Positions 43,715-52,575 of a stretch of 64,000 bases of DNA are shown piece by piece; the stretch's first letter is position 1; each line of letters begins with the position of its first letter. The translations under genes and the position numbers were made by a program. The stretch is from an uncultured Subdoligranulum sp. GTDB lineage: Bacteria > Bacillota > Clostridia > Oscillospirales > Ruminococcaceae. The stretch spans positions 62,001-126,000 of the forward strand of contig CALZZE010000004.1 of assembly GCA_945830575.1 (NCBI GenBank). Direction: 5' to 3'. The notes under the pieces are model-generated. The model was given only the letters and a program-made list of their open reading frames with translations, was not told where the DNA came from and did not search any database.

Positions 43715-44113
43715 ATGGATCTGAACGCAAAAGCCGCCTACATCCGCGGCCTGATGACCGGCATGGAATTTGACCCCGCCAGCAAAAACGGCAAGGTCAT
43801 CGCCGCCATGATGGACCTTTTGGAGGAGATGGCCGCCACCGTCACCGAGCACGATGACGCGCTGGATCAGGTGTACGATGAACTGGAAATTCTCGACGAG
43901 GACATGGACGATCTGGTCAGCGACCTGTACGACGTGGACTTTGACGAGGACGAGCCGGAGGAGGAGGGCATCTACGAGGTGACCTGCCCCAACTGCGGCG
44001 AAGTTGCCACCGTGGATGAGGAGACGCTGCTCAACAAGGAGCTGGTCTGCCCCAACTGCGGCGCGGCCTTCGACATCGAGCTGGAAGCCGACGAGGAACC
44101 GGAAGGCAAATAA
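43715..44113 (+). CDS. CD1247-type acidic protein with zinc-ribbon-like motif
   Basis: A 132-residue, very acidic protein. The first half matches the CD1247 N-terminal domain of clostridia (NAKAAYIRGLMTGMEFD), and the second holds two CPNCG pairs that could bind one zinc. Function is unknown. The ATG at 43715 has GGGAGGT upstream. Its repeated position behind efp suggests co-expression with translation genes. Confidence 0.85.
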   Translation: MDLNAKAAYIRGLMTGMEFDPASKNGKVIAAMMDLLEEMAATVTEHDDALDQVYDELEILDEDMDDLVSDLYDVDFDEDEPEEEGIYEVTCPNCGEVATVDEETLLNKELVCPNCGAAFDIELEADEEPEGK

Positions 44114-44120
44114 CCCACAG

Positions 44121-44160
44121 AAAGCCACAGGCGGGAGGTTCCTGCCTGTGGCTTTTGCTT
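44121..44160 (+). terminator. Terminator of the efp unit
   Basis: A 12-bp perfect stem (44121-44132 with 44144-44155), an 11-nt loop, then TGCTTGCT. Confidence 0.8.
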
Positions 44161-44163
44161 GCT

Positions 44164-44331
44164 AAAGAACCCTGCGTTGGGTTTGCGATGAACATACCAT
44201 TCGGTTTGTAGGGTCGGGACATGTCCCGACCGTGGTACGCTGCCAAACAAGAAACATCGTTGTAAGGCTACCTTTTGCGGGCGAGGCATGCCTCGCCCCT
44301 ACGAATGATGGCAAGGTTTTTCGTAATGATT
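44164..44331 (+). repeat. Composite palindromic repeat, copy A
   Basis: About 168 nt made of a small hairpin (AACCC/GGGTT), a conserved block around TTTGCGATGAACAT, a GC palindrome (GGTCGGGACATGTCCCGACC), a block with TGCCAAA and AACATCG, a second palindrome (GGGCGAGGCATGCCTCGCCC), and a last block CCCCTACGAATG with GGCAAGG. The same order is found reversed at 57460-57651. It lies between convergent genes. Confidence 0.75.
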
Positions 44332-44339
44332 ACCCTTTT

Positions 44340-45320
44340 TCATCCCACCTCATGCACCTGCGTGCCGGGGAAATAGTAGGCCAGAATGTCCCGCCAGCTG
44401 CTGCCGCCCTCCGCCATGGCCTTGGCGCCGTACTGGCTCAGGCCCACCCCGTGGCCGTAGCCCCGGGTGGTCACGGTGAACACCGCCCCGTCCCACGCCA
44501 TGGAAAAGCAGGCGCTGCGCAGACCCAGCGCGCCCCGCACCTCGCTGCCGGTGAGCTTCTGCCCGGCGATGGTGATGCTCTGCACGTACCCGGCGGCATC
44601 CCATACCGTGTCGCCCAGCCACCCGGCGGCGTCCCCCTGCGGGATGGCCCCCGTCAGGGATGCCACCGCGTCGGAAAGCTGCGGCGCGGTGTATTCCACC
44701 GTCACCTCAAAATCCGGCGCGGTGCGGTCCCAGGGGGAATCCACCCCCTGTAAGTAGGGCAGCGCTGTCAGCCACACGTTCTGGCTGGCCTCGGTGTGCC
44801 CGCAGCTGGCCGCGTGGTAGCAGGCCGCCGCCGGTGCGCCGTCATACAGCAGCACCGCGCTGCTCACCTGCGCCGCCAGCGCCTGCAATCGGGCGTAGGT
44901 TGCCTCAAAATCATCGCCCCAGCGCAATTTCAGGACGGATTCCTCCGTCCAGCCGCTGCACTGGGCGCTGTTCACCGTCATGGGCTGGCTCTGGGCCTGC
45001 GCGTAGCTGCGGCTGGCGACCATCTGCGCCTGCAAGGCCGCGTCCGGCCAGTCGGGCGGCATCTCGCAGGCGGCCGCGCCCACCATGAACGCCTCCACCG
45101 ACAGCAGCCGCTCCTTGCCAAGCGCTTCGTCATACACCGTCACGGTCAGGGCGGCGGCCGGGGTGGGGGCCGTGGCGGCAGTGGGGGAGGGCCGGGCTGT
45201 CACCGCCGGAGCCTGCGGTGCCGTCTGTCCGCCGCCGGGCAGCAGCGCCAGAAACGGCGCGGCCCCCGCCAGAATCAGCAGCGCCGCCCACAATGCAAGG
45301 CGGCGGGTGTTGCGTTTCAC
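44340..45320 (-). CDS. spoIID: SpoIID/LytB-domain protein (stage II sporulation protein D-like)
   Basis: A 326-residue protein with an N-terminal membrane anchor (residues 8-30), a Pro/Ala/Thr-rich linker and the SpoIID domain. The catalytic region ACEMPPDWPDAALQAQ contains the expected Glu, and the C-terminal GYGHGVGLSQYGAKAMAEGG is the family signature. SpoIID cuts denuded glycan strands during spore engulfment. The start is a GTG at 45320; in-frame stops lie upstream. Its presence argues for a spore-forming ancestry even if the strain does not sporulate. Confidence 0.9.
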   Translation of the reverse strand: MKRNTRRLALWAALLILAGAAPFLALLPGGGQTAPQAPAVTARPSPTAATAPTPAAALTVTVYDEALGKERLLSVEAFMVGAAACEMPPDWPDAALQAQMVASRSYAQAQSQPMTVNSAQCSGWTEESVLKLRWGDDFEATYARLQALAAQVSSAVLLYDGAPAAACYHAASCGHTEASQNVWLTALPYLQGVDSPWDRTAPDFEVTVEYTAPQLSDAVASLTGAIPQGDAAGWLGDTVWDAAGYVQSITIAGQKLTGSEVRGALGLRSACFSMAWDGAVFTVTTRGYGHGVGLSQYGAKAMAEGGSSWRDILAYYFPGTQVHEVG

Positions 45321-45407
45321 GATGGCCTGACCCCTTTCCCGGTAATTTCCGTGCTATTTACCTTACCATAATTTATGCGGCGAAGCCTGCCGATATTTTG
45401 CCGGGCC

Positions 45408-45436
45408 TTGCTTTTTTTCCGGCGGCGGCGTATTAT
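45408..45436 (+). promoter_or_regulatory. Promoter of the membrane protein gene
   Basis: TTGCTT (45408-45413), 17 bp, TATTAT (45431-45436). Confidence 0.65.
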
Positions 45437-45468
45437 TAAAGGAAAGATTTTTGGAGAGGTTGCCGCGT

Positions 45469-46227
45469 ATGCTCAAACACCGTTTGTCCGCCCCCGCGCT
45501 GCTGGGGGGCTGTCTTGTCATGGGGGTGCTGTTCACCGCCGATGTGCTGCTCAGCTGGGACGCCGCGCAGCGCTTTGCGCTGACCGCCCCGGCATCGCTG
45601 CGCTGGGGCGTGTGGCTGGCGCTGGGAGCGGGGGCGTTTGCCCTGTCCCGCACGGCGGCGGTGCGCCCCGCCGCGCTGCTGCAGCCCCATAAACCGCTGG
45701 GGGCGCTCATGCTGCTGACGGGTGCGCTGCTGGAAGTGCAGGCGCTGGTTTGCGGCGGTCTGCTGGAGGGCGTGCTGGCGGTGTTGGCCGGGGCATGGCT
45801 GCTGTGGTTCGGCACGCGGGCGCTGGCCGGGCCGCGCAAAAGCCCGCCGCCCCCCGCCGTCACCGCAGTGATGGGCATGGGCTGGTTTTTCTGGCTGCTG
45901 GTGTACCGGGCGCTGGTGGTGCCCGCCGCCGCCGTCCGGCTCAGCTGCACGGTGCGGGTGTTCAGCGCCGCCGCCGCGCTGCTGCTCATGCTGCTGCTGG
46001 CAAAGGTGTTTCTGGTGCCGGGGCTGCCCTGCGGGCACACGCTGTTCGCAGTGGGGACGCTCAGCTTTCTGTTCTGCACCTGCATGGAGCTGCCCCTCAC
46101 GCTGGTGCGGCTGGTCACCGGCCCGGCAGACCTGACCGAGCTGCTCACCGCCCTGCCGCTGGCCGCCGCCGGACTGTGCGGCGCGGTGTGCGCCGCCGCC
46201 TGCCTTGGCCCCGATACCGTGGAGTGA
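45469..46227 (+). CDS. Membrane protein of unknown function
   Basis: I do not recognise this 252-residue protein. It has about seven hydrophobic segments and few charged residues apart from short loops; a PRKSPPPP loop lies in the middle. The ATG at 45469 follows GGAGAGG with 9 nt. It is divergent from spoIID and its stop is 62 bases before gltX, whose promoter begins just after it. Codon use matches its neighbours. Confidence 0.78.
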   Translation: MLKHRLSAPALLGGCLVMGVLFTADVLLSWDAAQRFALTAPASLRWGVWLALGAGAFALSRTAAVRPAALLQPHKPLGALMLLTGALLEVQALVCGGLLEGVLAVLAGAWLLWFGTRALAGPRKSPPPPAVTAVMGMGWFFWLLVYRALVVPAAAVRLSCTVRVFSAAAALLLMLLLAKVFLVPGLPCGHTLFAVGTLSFLFCTCMELPLTLVRLVTGPADLTELLTALPLAAAGLCGAVCAAACLGPDTVE

Positions 46228-46232
46228 AAATC

Positions 46233-46261
46233 TTGACGCCGCCGAAAGAAACGGATATACT
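46233..46261 (+). promoter_or_regulatory. gltX promoter
   Basis: TTGACG (46233-46238), 17 bp, TATACT (46256-46261). The leader is too short for a T-box. Confidence 0.8.
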
Positions 46262-46288
46262 GATACCATAGAAAGGGGTTTTGGAAAC

Positions 46289-47731
46289 ATGGAACACGTT
46301 CGCACACGGTTTGCGCCGTCCCCCACGGGCTACATGCACGTGGGCAACCTGCGCACCGCACTGTATACCTGGCTGCAGGCCCGCTATGAGGGCGGCACCT
46401 TCATCCTGCGCATCGAGGACACCGACCAGGGGCGTCTGGTGGAGGGCGCCACCGACGTCATTTACGACACGCTGCGCGCCACCGGCCTGATCTGGGACGA
46501 AGGCCCCGACATCGGCGGCCCTGTCGGCCCCTATGTGCAGAGCCAGCGCATGGGCATGTTCAAGCAGTACGCCGAGCAGCTGGTGAAGGAGGGCAAGGCC
46601 TACTACTGCTTCTGCACCGAAGAACGGCTGAACCAGCTGCACGAGCAGCAGGCCGCCGCCGGGGAGGTCAGCCACTATGACGGGCTGTGCCGGAACCTGA
46701 CCGCGGCCGAGGTGGCCGAAAAGCTGGCCGCCGGCACCCCCTACGTCATCCGGCAGAAAATTCCCGCCGGGCAGGTGGCCGCCTTTGACGATCTGGTGTA
46801 CGGCCATATCGAGGTATCCACCGACGAGCTGGACGACCAGATTTTAATCAAGACCGACGGCATGCCCACCTACAACTTTGCCAACGTGGTGGACGACCAC
46901 CTCATGGGCATCACCCATGTCATCCGGGGCAGCGAGTACCTGTCCAGCACACCCAAATACAACCTGCTGTATGAGGCCTTCGGCTGGGACAAGCCGGTGT
47001 ACATCCACTGCCCGCCGGTGATGAAGGACGCCCACGCCAAGCTGTCCAAGCGCAACGGTGACGCCAGCTATCAGGATCTGGTGGCGAAGGGCTATCTGCC
47101 TGCGGCGGTGATGAACTACCTGCTGCTGCTGGGCTGGGCGCCCGAGGGGGAACAGGAGATTTTCTCGCTGGAGGAAATGGTGAAGATCTGGAACCCCAGC
47201 CGCATTTCCAAGTCCCCGGCCATCTTTGACACCCTCAAGCTGCGGGCCATCAACGCGGCGTACATCCGCGCCCTGCCGCCGGAGGAATTCCGCCGTCTGG
47301 CCGACCCCTTCATCGACCGGGCCGTACACCGGGACATCGACCGGGACCTGCTCTGCGCCAACCTCCAGCCCCGCTGCGAGGTGCTGGAGGACATTCCGCC
47401 CCAGCTGGATTTCTTTGACGCGGTGCTGCCCATCACCCCCGACCTGTACCAGAACAAAAAGCAGAAGACCACGCCGGAATCCGCCAAAGAGGCGCTGGCG
47501 GCGCTGCTGCCGGTGCTGGAGGCGCTGCCCGACTGGAACCGGGACGCGATTTTTGAAGCCTGCAAGGCAAAGGCGGAGGAATTGGGCAAAAAGAACGGCT
47601 GGCTGCTGTTCCCGCTGGGCATTGCGCTGTCCGGCAAGGGCCGCACGCCGGGCGGCGGCACCGACCTTGCCGCCATGCTGGGCCGGGAGGAAACGCTGGC
47701 CCGCGTCCGCGCTGCGCTGGCCGCACTGTGA
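46289..47731 (+). CDS. gltX: Glutamate--tRNA ligase
   Basis: A 480-residue class I synthetase. HIGH-type motif PSPTGYMHVGNLRT is at the start and the KMSKS-type motif AKLSKRNGD near residue 250. The zinc-binding segment CFCTEERL and the following CRN fit bacterial GluRS. It charges tRNA-Glu and probably tRNA-Gln, to be amidated later. The ATG at 46289 is weakly served by GGAAAC. Confidence 0.97.
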   Translation: MEHVRTRFAPSPTGYMHVGNLRTALYTWLQARYEGGTFILRIEDTDQGRLVEGATDVIYDTLRATGLIWDEGPDIGGPVGPYVQSQRMGMFKQYAEQLVKEGKAYYCFCTEERLNQLHEQQAAAGEVSHYDGLCRNLTAAEVAEKLAAGTPYVIRQKIPAGQVAAFDDLVYGHIEVSTDELDDQILIKTDGMPTYNFANVVDDHLMGITHVIRGSEYLSSTPKYNLLYEAFGWDKPVYIHCPPVMKDAHAKLSKRNGDASYQDLVAKGYLPAAVMNYLLLLGWAPEGEQEIFSLEEMVKIWNPSRISKSPAIFDTLKLRAINAAYIRALPPEEFRRLADPFIDRAVHRDIDRDLLCANLQPRCEVLEDIPPQLDFFDAVLPITPDLYQNKKQKTTPESAKEALAALLPVLEALPDWNRDAIFEACKAKAEELGKKNGWLLFPLGIALSGKGRTPGGGTDLAAMLGREETLARVRAALAAL

Positions 47732-47741
47732 GGTGACTGTG

Positions 47742-48317
47742 ATGGACATGATGGAATTTCTGCGCACCCGCCGCACCTACCGCCGCTTCGAGCAGCGCCC
47801 TGTGGAGCCTGCCGCGCTGGCGGACGCTGTGGAGGCGGCGCGCATCGCCAGCTGTGGTGCAAACCGCCAGACTTTGAAGTATATTGTTGTGCAAAGCGCC
47901 GAAATGGTGGCCGCCGTGCAGCCGCTGGTGCGGTGGGCGGCCTACCTGCCGCCGGAGCAGGGCTGTCCCAAACAGGACGAGGTACCCACCGCCTTCATCG
48001 CGGTGGTGCAGGACGAGCGCCTGCCCGGCGCCAGCGACACCGACGTGGGCCTTGCGCTGGGCAGCCTGACCGCCGCCGCGTGGGCCCACGGGGTGGGCAG
48101 CTGCATTATGGGCTCCATTGACCGCCCGGCGCTGTGCGCGCTGCTGGGCGTGCCGGGGGGCTGCCGCCTGCACAGCATGGTGGCGCTGGGCTACCCCACC
48201 CACGAAAGCCGCGTGGTGCCGATGGAAAACGGCGATGTGAAGTATTTTCTGGATGAGGCGGGGGACTACTGCGTTCCCAAGCGCCCCACCGAAGAAGTCC
48301 TGTTGGCAACGTTGTAA
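47742..48317 (+). CDS. Nitroreductase-family FMN protein
   Basis: A 191-residue protein with MEFLRTRRTYRRFEQRPV at the start and late VALGYP, both typical of nitroreductases; DTDVGLALGSLTAAAWAHGVGSCIMG is split around the FMN site. It should use NAD(P)H to reduce nitro or quinone compounds, though natural substrates are unknown. The ATG at 47742 has GAGGTG, 10 bases after gltX, so it is read with gltX. Confidence 0.92.
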   Translation: MDMMEFLRTRRTYRRFEQRPVEPAALADAVEAARIASCGANRQTLKYIVVQSAEMVAAVQPLVRWAAYLPPEQGCPKQDEVPTAFIAVVQDERLPGASDTDVGLALGSLTAAAWAHGVGSCIMGSIDRPALCALLGVPGGCRLHSMVALGYPTHESRVVPMENGDVKYFLDEAGDYCVPKRPTEEVLLATL

Positions 48318-48332
48318 ATACCGACAAAAATC

Positions 48333-48366
48333 CCCCCTTGGGCATTGCCCAAGGGGGTTCGTTGTT
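48333..48366. terminator. Terminator between the nitroreductase and ABC exporter genes
   Basis: An 11-bp perfect stem (48333-48343 with 48347-48357), 3-nt loop, then TTCGTTGTTTT on the plus strand and TTTTTGTC on the minus strand. It serves both convergent genes. Confidence 0.9.
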
Positions 48367-50178
48367 TTATGCGGTCACGTCCTCGAACTGGCTGTTGTAC
48401 AGGTCGGCGTAGAAGCCGCCCGCCGCCAGAAGCTCCTCGTGACTGCCCTGCTCCACAATGTCGCCGTCCCGCATCACCAGAATCAGGTCGCTGTCCTTGA
48501 TGGTGGACAGCCGGTGGGCGATGACAAAGCTGGTGCGGCCTCTCATCAGGTTGTCCATGGCCTTCTGGATGCGCTGTTCGGTGCGGGTGTCCACGCTGGA
48601 GGTGGCCTCGTCCAGAATCAGGATGCGGTTGTCCGCCAGAATGGCCCGGGCGATGGTCAGCAGCTGCTTCTGACCCTGACTCACGTTGGAGGCGTCCTCG
48701 TTCAGCTCCATCTGGTAGCCGCCGGGCAGCGTGCGGATGAAATGGTCCGCGTGGGCTGCCTTCGCCGCCGCGATGACCTCCTCATCGGTGGCGTCCAGCC
48801 GTCCGTAGCGGATGTTCTCCATGATGGTGCCCTGAAACAGCCAGGTGTCCTGCAGCACCATGCCGAAGCCCTCCCGCAAAGCGCTGCGGTCAAAGTCCTT
48901 CACGTTGCGGCCGCTCAGCGAAATGCTGCCCGCGTCCACATCGTAGAACCGCATCAGCAGCTTGACCATGGTGGTCTTGCCCGCGCCGGTGGGGCCGACG
49001 ATGGCCACCTTCTGGCCGGGTTTCACCTCACAGGTGAAGTCGTGGATGACGGTCTTATCCGGCGTGTAGCCGAACCGCACATGGTCGAACCGCACCGCGC
49101 CGTCAATGCAGGCGGGGTCGGCGCGGCGGGCCGGGTCGGCGGTCTGGACTTCCTCCGGCTCGGCAAGGAACTCAAACACCCGCTCCCCGGCGGCGGCCAT
49201 GCTTTGCAGCATGTTGGACACCTGCGCCAGCTGCTGGATGGGCTGGGTGAAGTTCTTCACGTACTGGATGAACGCCTGAATTTCGCCCACCGTGATGGCG
49301 CCCCGGGCGCAGAACACGCCCCCCGCCACCGCCACACCCACGTAGCCCAGATTGCCCACAAAGTTCATCACGGGCTGCATCAGGCCGGAGAGAAACTGGC
49401 TTTTCCACGCGGATTCGTACAATTTGTTGTTGGCGGCGTTGAATTCCTCCAGCACGGCGGTTTCCCGGTTGAAGGCCTTCACCACCGTCATGCCGGAGTA
49501 GACCTCCTCCACCTGACCGTTCACCACGCCCAAGGTGGCCTGCTGGGCCTTGAAGTATTTCTGGCTGAATTTCACCACCACCATCACCAGACCCATCGAC
49601 ACCGGCAGGATCAGCAGCGCGATGAGGGTCATGGCGGGGCTGATGGACAGCATCATCACCAGCACGCCCACCATGGTGGTGACGCTGGTGATGAGCTGGG
49701 TGATGCTCTGGTTCAGGCTCTGGCCCAGCGTGTCCACATCGTTGGTGATGCGGGACAGCACCTCGCCCACCGTGCGCTTTTCAAAATAGGCCAGCGGCAG
49801 GCGGTTGATCTTCTCGCTGATGCGGCGGCGCAGGTCATAGCAGACCTTCTGGGAAAGGCCGCTCATCATCCAGTGCTGGGCAAGGCTGAACAGCGCCGAC
49901 ACCAGATACATCGCCAGCAGCACCAGCAGCACCTTGCCGATGTAGGAGAAATCGATGCCGCCGGTGCCCCGCAGCTTGGCCACAAAGCCGGTGGCCAGCG
50001 CGGTGGTGGCCTTCGCCAGCACCTTGGGGCCGACGATGCTGAACACCGTGGAGCCGACGGCGAACAGCAGCACCGCCGCCAGCGTGAACTTGTGGGGGCC
50101 AAGCACCCCCGCCACGCGCAAAAGACTGCCCTTGAAATCCTTGGCGCGGTCTGTGGTCATTCTGCCCGGTCTTGGCAT
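48367..50178 (-). CDS. ABC exporter half-transporter, subunit B
   Basis: A 603-residue protein: six-helix membrane domain (30-330), then an ATPase domain with Walker A GPTGAGKTTM, a signature changed to SQGQKQL, and Walker B ILILDEATSSVD. It pairs with the gene just upstream to form a heterodimeric exporter of the multidrug type. The ATG at 50178 has GGGAGGT 8 nt upstream and lies 22 bases inside the end of subunit A. The substrate is unknown. Confidence 0.94.
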   Translation of the reverse strand: MPRPGRMTTDRAKDFKGSLLRVAGVLGPHKFTLAAVLLFAVGSTVFSIVGPKVLAKATTALATGFVAKLRGTGGIDFSYIGKVLLVLLAMYLVSALFSLAQHWMMSGLSQKVCYDLRRRISEKINRLPLAYFEKRTVGEVLSRITNDVDTLGQSLNQSITQLITSVTTMVGVLVMMLSISPAMTLIALLILPVSMGLVMVVVKFSQKYFKAQQATLGVVNGQVEEVYSGMTVVKAFNRETAVLEEFNAANNKLYESAWKSQFLSGLMQPVMNFVGNLGYVGVAVAGGVFCARGAITVGEIQAFIQYVKNFTQPIQQLAQVSNMLQSMAAAGERVFEFLAEPEEVQTADPARRADPACIDGAVRFDHVRFGYTPDKTVIHDFTCEVKPGQKVAIVGPTGAGKTTMVKLLMRFYDVDAGSISLSGRNVKDFDRSALREGFGMVLQDTWLFQGTIMENIRYGRLDATDEEVIAAAKAAHADHFIRTLPGGYQMELNEDASNVSQGQKQLLTIARAILADNRILILDEATSSVDTRTEQRIQKAMDNLMRGRTSFVIAHRLSTIKDSDLILVMRDGDIVEQGSHEELLAAGGFYADLYNSQFEDVTA

Positions 50179-52406
50179 ACAACGTCACCTCCCAACAAAA
50201 GTTCCTTCTGGCTCAGCTGGCTGCGGGCAATTTCCCGGTACTCGGGGCAGCTTTGCAGCAGCTGGCCGTGGGTGCCGCGGCCCACCACCCTGCCGTCCTC
50301 CAGCACCAGAATCTGGTTGGCGTGCAGCACCGTGGAGATGCGCTGCGCCACGATGATGACGGTGGCGTCGCCGGTCTCGGCCTTCAGCGCCCGGCGCAGC
50401 GCCACGTCGGTTTTGTAGTCCAGTGCGGAAAAACTGTCGTCAAACAGATAAATTTTTGGCTTTTTGGCGATAGCCCGGGCAATGGACAGCCGCTGCTTCT
50501 GCCCGCCGGACACGTTGGTGCCGCCCTGCGCGATGGGGCTTTGGTAGCCTTCCGGCTTGGCCTCGATGAAATCCGCTGCCTGCGCGATGGCGGCGGCCTT
50601 GCGGGCGTCGGCGTCGGTGATGGACGGCCCGCCGAATTTCAGGTTGGAATCGATGGTGCCGGAGAACAGAACGCCCTTCTGCGGCACGTAGCCAAGGGTC
50701 TCCCGCAGGGCGCTCTGGGGCAGGCTGCGCACGTCCGCGCCGCCCACCAGCACCCGGCCTTCGGTGGCGTCATAGAACCGGGGGATGAGGTTCAGCAGGG
50801 TGGATTTGCCGCAGCCGGTGGCTCCGATGATGGCGGTGGTCTCGCCGGGGCGGGCGGTGAAGGAGATGTGCTCCAGCGCGTTCTCGTCCGCGCCGGGATA
50901 GCGGAAGCTCACATCCTCAAAGGTCACGGTGCCGTCCGCCGGGGCGGCGGCGCTGTGCTCCGGGTCACGGATGGAGATTTCGGTGTTCAGCACCTCCGCG
51001 ATGCGGTCGGCGGCCACCCCCGCCCGGGGCAGCATGATGGACACCATCGCCAGCATCAGGAAGGACATGACGATCTGCATGGTGTAGGTGATGAAGGCGA
51101 TCATCTCGCCCACCTGCATGCCGCCCGCGTCGATGGACAGCCCGCCGAACCAGACGATGAGCAGGCTGATGCCGTTCATAATCAGCGTCATGGTGGGGAA
51201 CATGAAGGACATGGCCCGGTTGGTGAACAGCTGGGTCTGCATCAGGTCCCGGCTGGCCGCGTCAAAGCGCTGCTCCTCAAAGTTTTCCCGGGAAAAGGCC
51301 CGGATGGGCATGACGCCGGTGAGAATTTCCCGGGAGACCTGATTCAGCCTGTCCACCAGCTTTTGCATGATGCGGAATTTGGGCATGACGAACTTGAACA
51401 GCACCAGCATCACGCCCACCAGCGCTGTCACCGCCACCACGATGATCCAGCTCAGGCTGGCGTTGGTGTTGGCTACCCGCCAGATGCCGCCGACGCCCAG
51501 AATGGGGGCGTAGGCCACCATCCGCAGCAGCATCACGCAGGTCATTTGCACCTGCTGGATGTCGTTGGTGGTGCGGGTGATGAGCGAGGCGGTGGAAAAC
51601 CGCTCGGTCTCGGCGTGGGAAAAGCTGACGACCTTTTGGAACACATCCCGGCGCAGGTCCCGCCCGATGCCCGCCGCCGTGCGGCTGGCCAGCAGGCCCA
51701 CCAGCACCGACACCGCCGCCATCAGCAGCGTAAAGCCCAGCATGGCCCCGCCGGTTTTGAGCAGATACCGCAGCTGCACGCTGCCCGCAATGCCCTGCGC
51801 CTCGTATTCCAGCCGCACCAGCTGCACAGCCTGACTTTGCAGGGTGTCCGCCATGGTGTCGTCCACCGGGTTGGCCCCGGCGGCGGCCTGCATGGCGGCA
51901 GACAGCTGCTCTTTGGACATGGCGTTGATGGCCGCGGCGGCCGCGTCCACATCGGCGGCGGTGGGGGTGTCGGTGGTGTCGCCGTCAATGGCGGCGGCCG
52001 CCATATACAGGATGACGTCCGGGGTGGTGAAGGCGTCGGCAAGCAGGGCGCTGTCGGCCTGTCTGCGCAAAGCGCGGGGGCCGTTTTCCCCCAGCGTGCC
52101 CTTGTGCAGCAGGCTGACCCCCAGCGGGGTCAGCGGCTCGCTGCCCGCCTGCTCCGGCTGGATGTAGCAGGCATCCACCAGCGCGGCGGTGTCCGCGTCC
52201 ATCAGCTTGAGCAGCGCGTTCAGCGTTTCAGCGCGCACCACCTCCGGCGCGGGGGATTCCACGCCGCCCTGCGTGATGCCCACATCCACGATGCGGGAGG
52301 TGTAGCCGGGCAGCGACAAATCGCACTGGGCCTGCACCACCAGCAGCAGCGCCACAGCCAGACAGACCTTCCAGTACCGCGCCAGCTGTTTGAAAATGTT
52401 CAGCAT
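50157..52406 (-). CDS. ABC exporter half-transporter, subunit A, with a large outer insert
   Basis: A 749-residue half-transporter, about 150 residues longer than usual. The surplus is a hydrophilic stretch (about 48-215) between the first and second helices, rich in Ala and Asp and expected outside the cell. The ATPase domain has GATGCGKSTL, signature VSGGQKQRLSIARA and Walker B IYLFDDSFSALD, where the usual catalytic Glu after the Asp is also Asp, a common sign of a degenerate site in heterodimers. AAGGAGG lies 7 bases before the ATG. A TATAAT (52438-52443, minus) lies just upstream. Confidence 0.93.
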   Translation of the reverse strand: MLNIFKQLARYWKVCLAVALLLVVQAQCDLSLPGYTSRIVDVGITQGGVESPAPEVVRAETLNALLKLMDADTAALVDACYIQPEQAGSEPLTPLGVSLLHKGTLGENGPRALRRQADSALLADAFTTPDVILYMAAAAIDGDTTDTPTAADVDAAAAAINAMSKEQLSAAMQAAAGANPVDDTMADTLQSQAVQLVRLEYEAQGIAGSVQLRYLLKTGGAMLGFTLLMAAVSVLVGLLASRTAAGIGRDLRRDVFQKVVSFSHAETERFSTASLITRTTNDIQQVQMTCVMLLRMVAYAPILGVGGIWRVANTNASLSWIIVVAVTALVGVMLVLFKFVMPKFRIMQKLVDRLNQVSREILTGVMPIRAFSRENFEEQRFDAASRDLMQTQLFTNRAMSFMFPTMTLIMNGISLLIVWFGGLSIDAGGMQVGEMIAFITYTMQIVMSFLMLAMVSIMLPRAGVAADRIAEVLNTEISIRDPEHSAAAPADGTVTFEDVSFRYPGADENALEHISFTARPGETTAIIGATGCGKSTLLNLIPRFYDATEGRVLVGGADVRSLPQSALRETLGYVPQKGVLFSGTIDSNLKFGGPSITDADARKAAAIAQAADFIEAKPEGYQSPIAQGGTNVSGGQKQRLSIARAIAKKPKIYLFDDSFSALDYKTDVALRRALKAETGDATVIIVAQRISTVLHANQILVLEDGRVVGRGTHGQLLQSCPEYREIARSQLSQKELLLGGDVVCQDRAE

Positions 52407-52445
52407 GAAGGAGCCTCCTTTTGGAGAATATTCTTTCATTATAAC

Positions 52446-52470
52446 AAAAAAATCCCCTCTGAAAAGAGGG
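52446..52470 (-). terminator. Terminator of the amt transcript
   Basis: On the minus strand, a 6-bp stem (52465-52470 with 52455-52460) with a 4-nt loop, then GATTTTTTT. The T-run adjoins the TATAAT of the next gene, so terminator and promoter abut. Confidence 0.75.
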
Positions 52471-52500
52471 AACATAAATTGTTTACATTTTTCGCAGACG

Positions 52501-52539
52501 CACCGCGCCCCCGCAGCGGAAAACTGCGGGGGCGCGGTG
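52501..52539. other. 16-bp GC hairpin downstream of amt
   Basis: A perfect 16-bp stem (52501-52516 with 52524-52539) and 7-nt loop. It lacks a T-run on the minus strand, so it is more likely a 3' RNA stabiliser or part of a two-step stop with the hairpin at 52446-52470. Confidence 0.65.
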
Positions 52540-52575
52540 TGTTTTGGGAGTTTTCTATTTTATGGAAGGAAATGA

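Noticed and set aside
44164..44331. Insertion sequence or small RNA gene
   Set aside because: No transposase and no terminal repeats with target duplication could be seen, and there is no promoter for an RNA; only a structured repeat is supported.
46228..46288. T-box riboswitch before gltX
   Set aside because: The promoter leaves a leader of only about 20 nt, far too short for a T-box.
52501..52539. Terminator for amt
   Set aside because: The stem is excellent but has no T-run on the minus strand; the hairpin at 52446-52470 is the better terminator, so I list this only as a hairpin.
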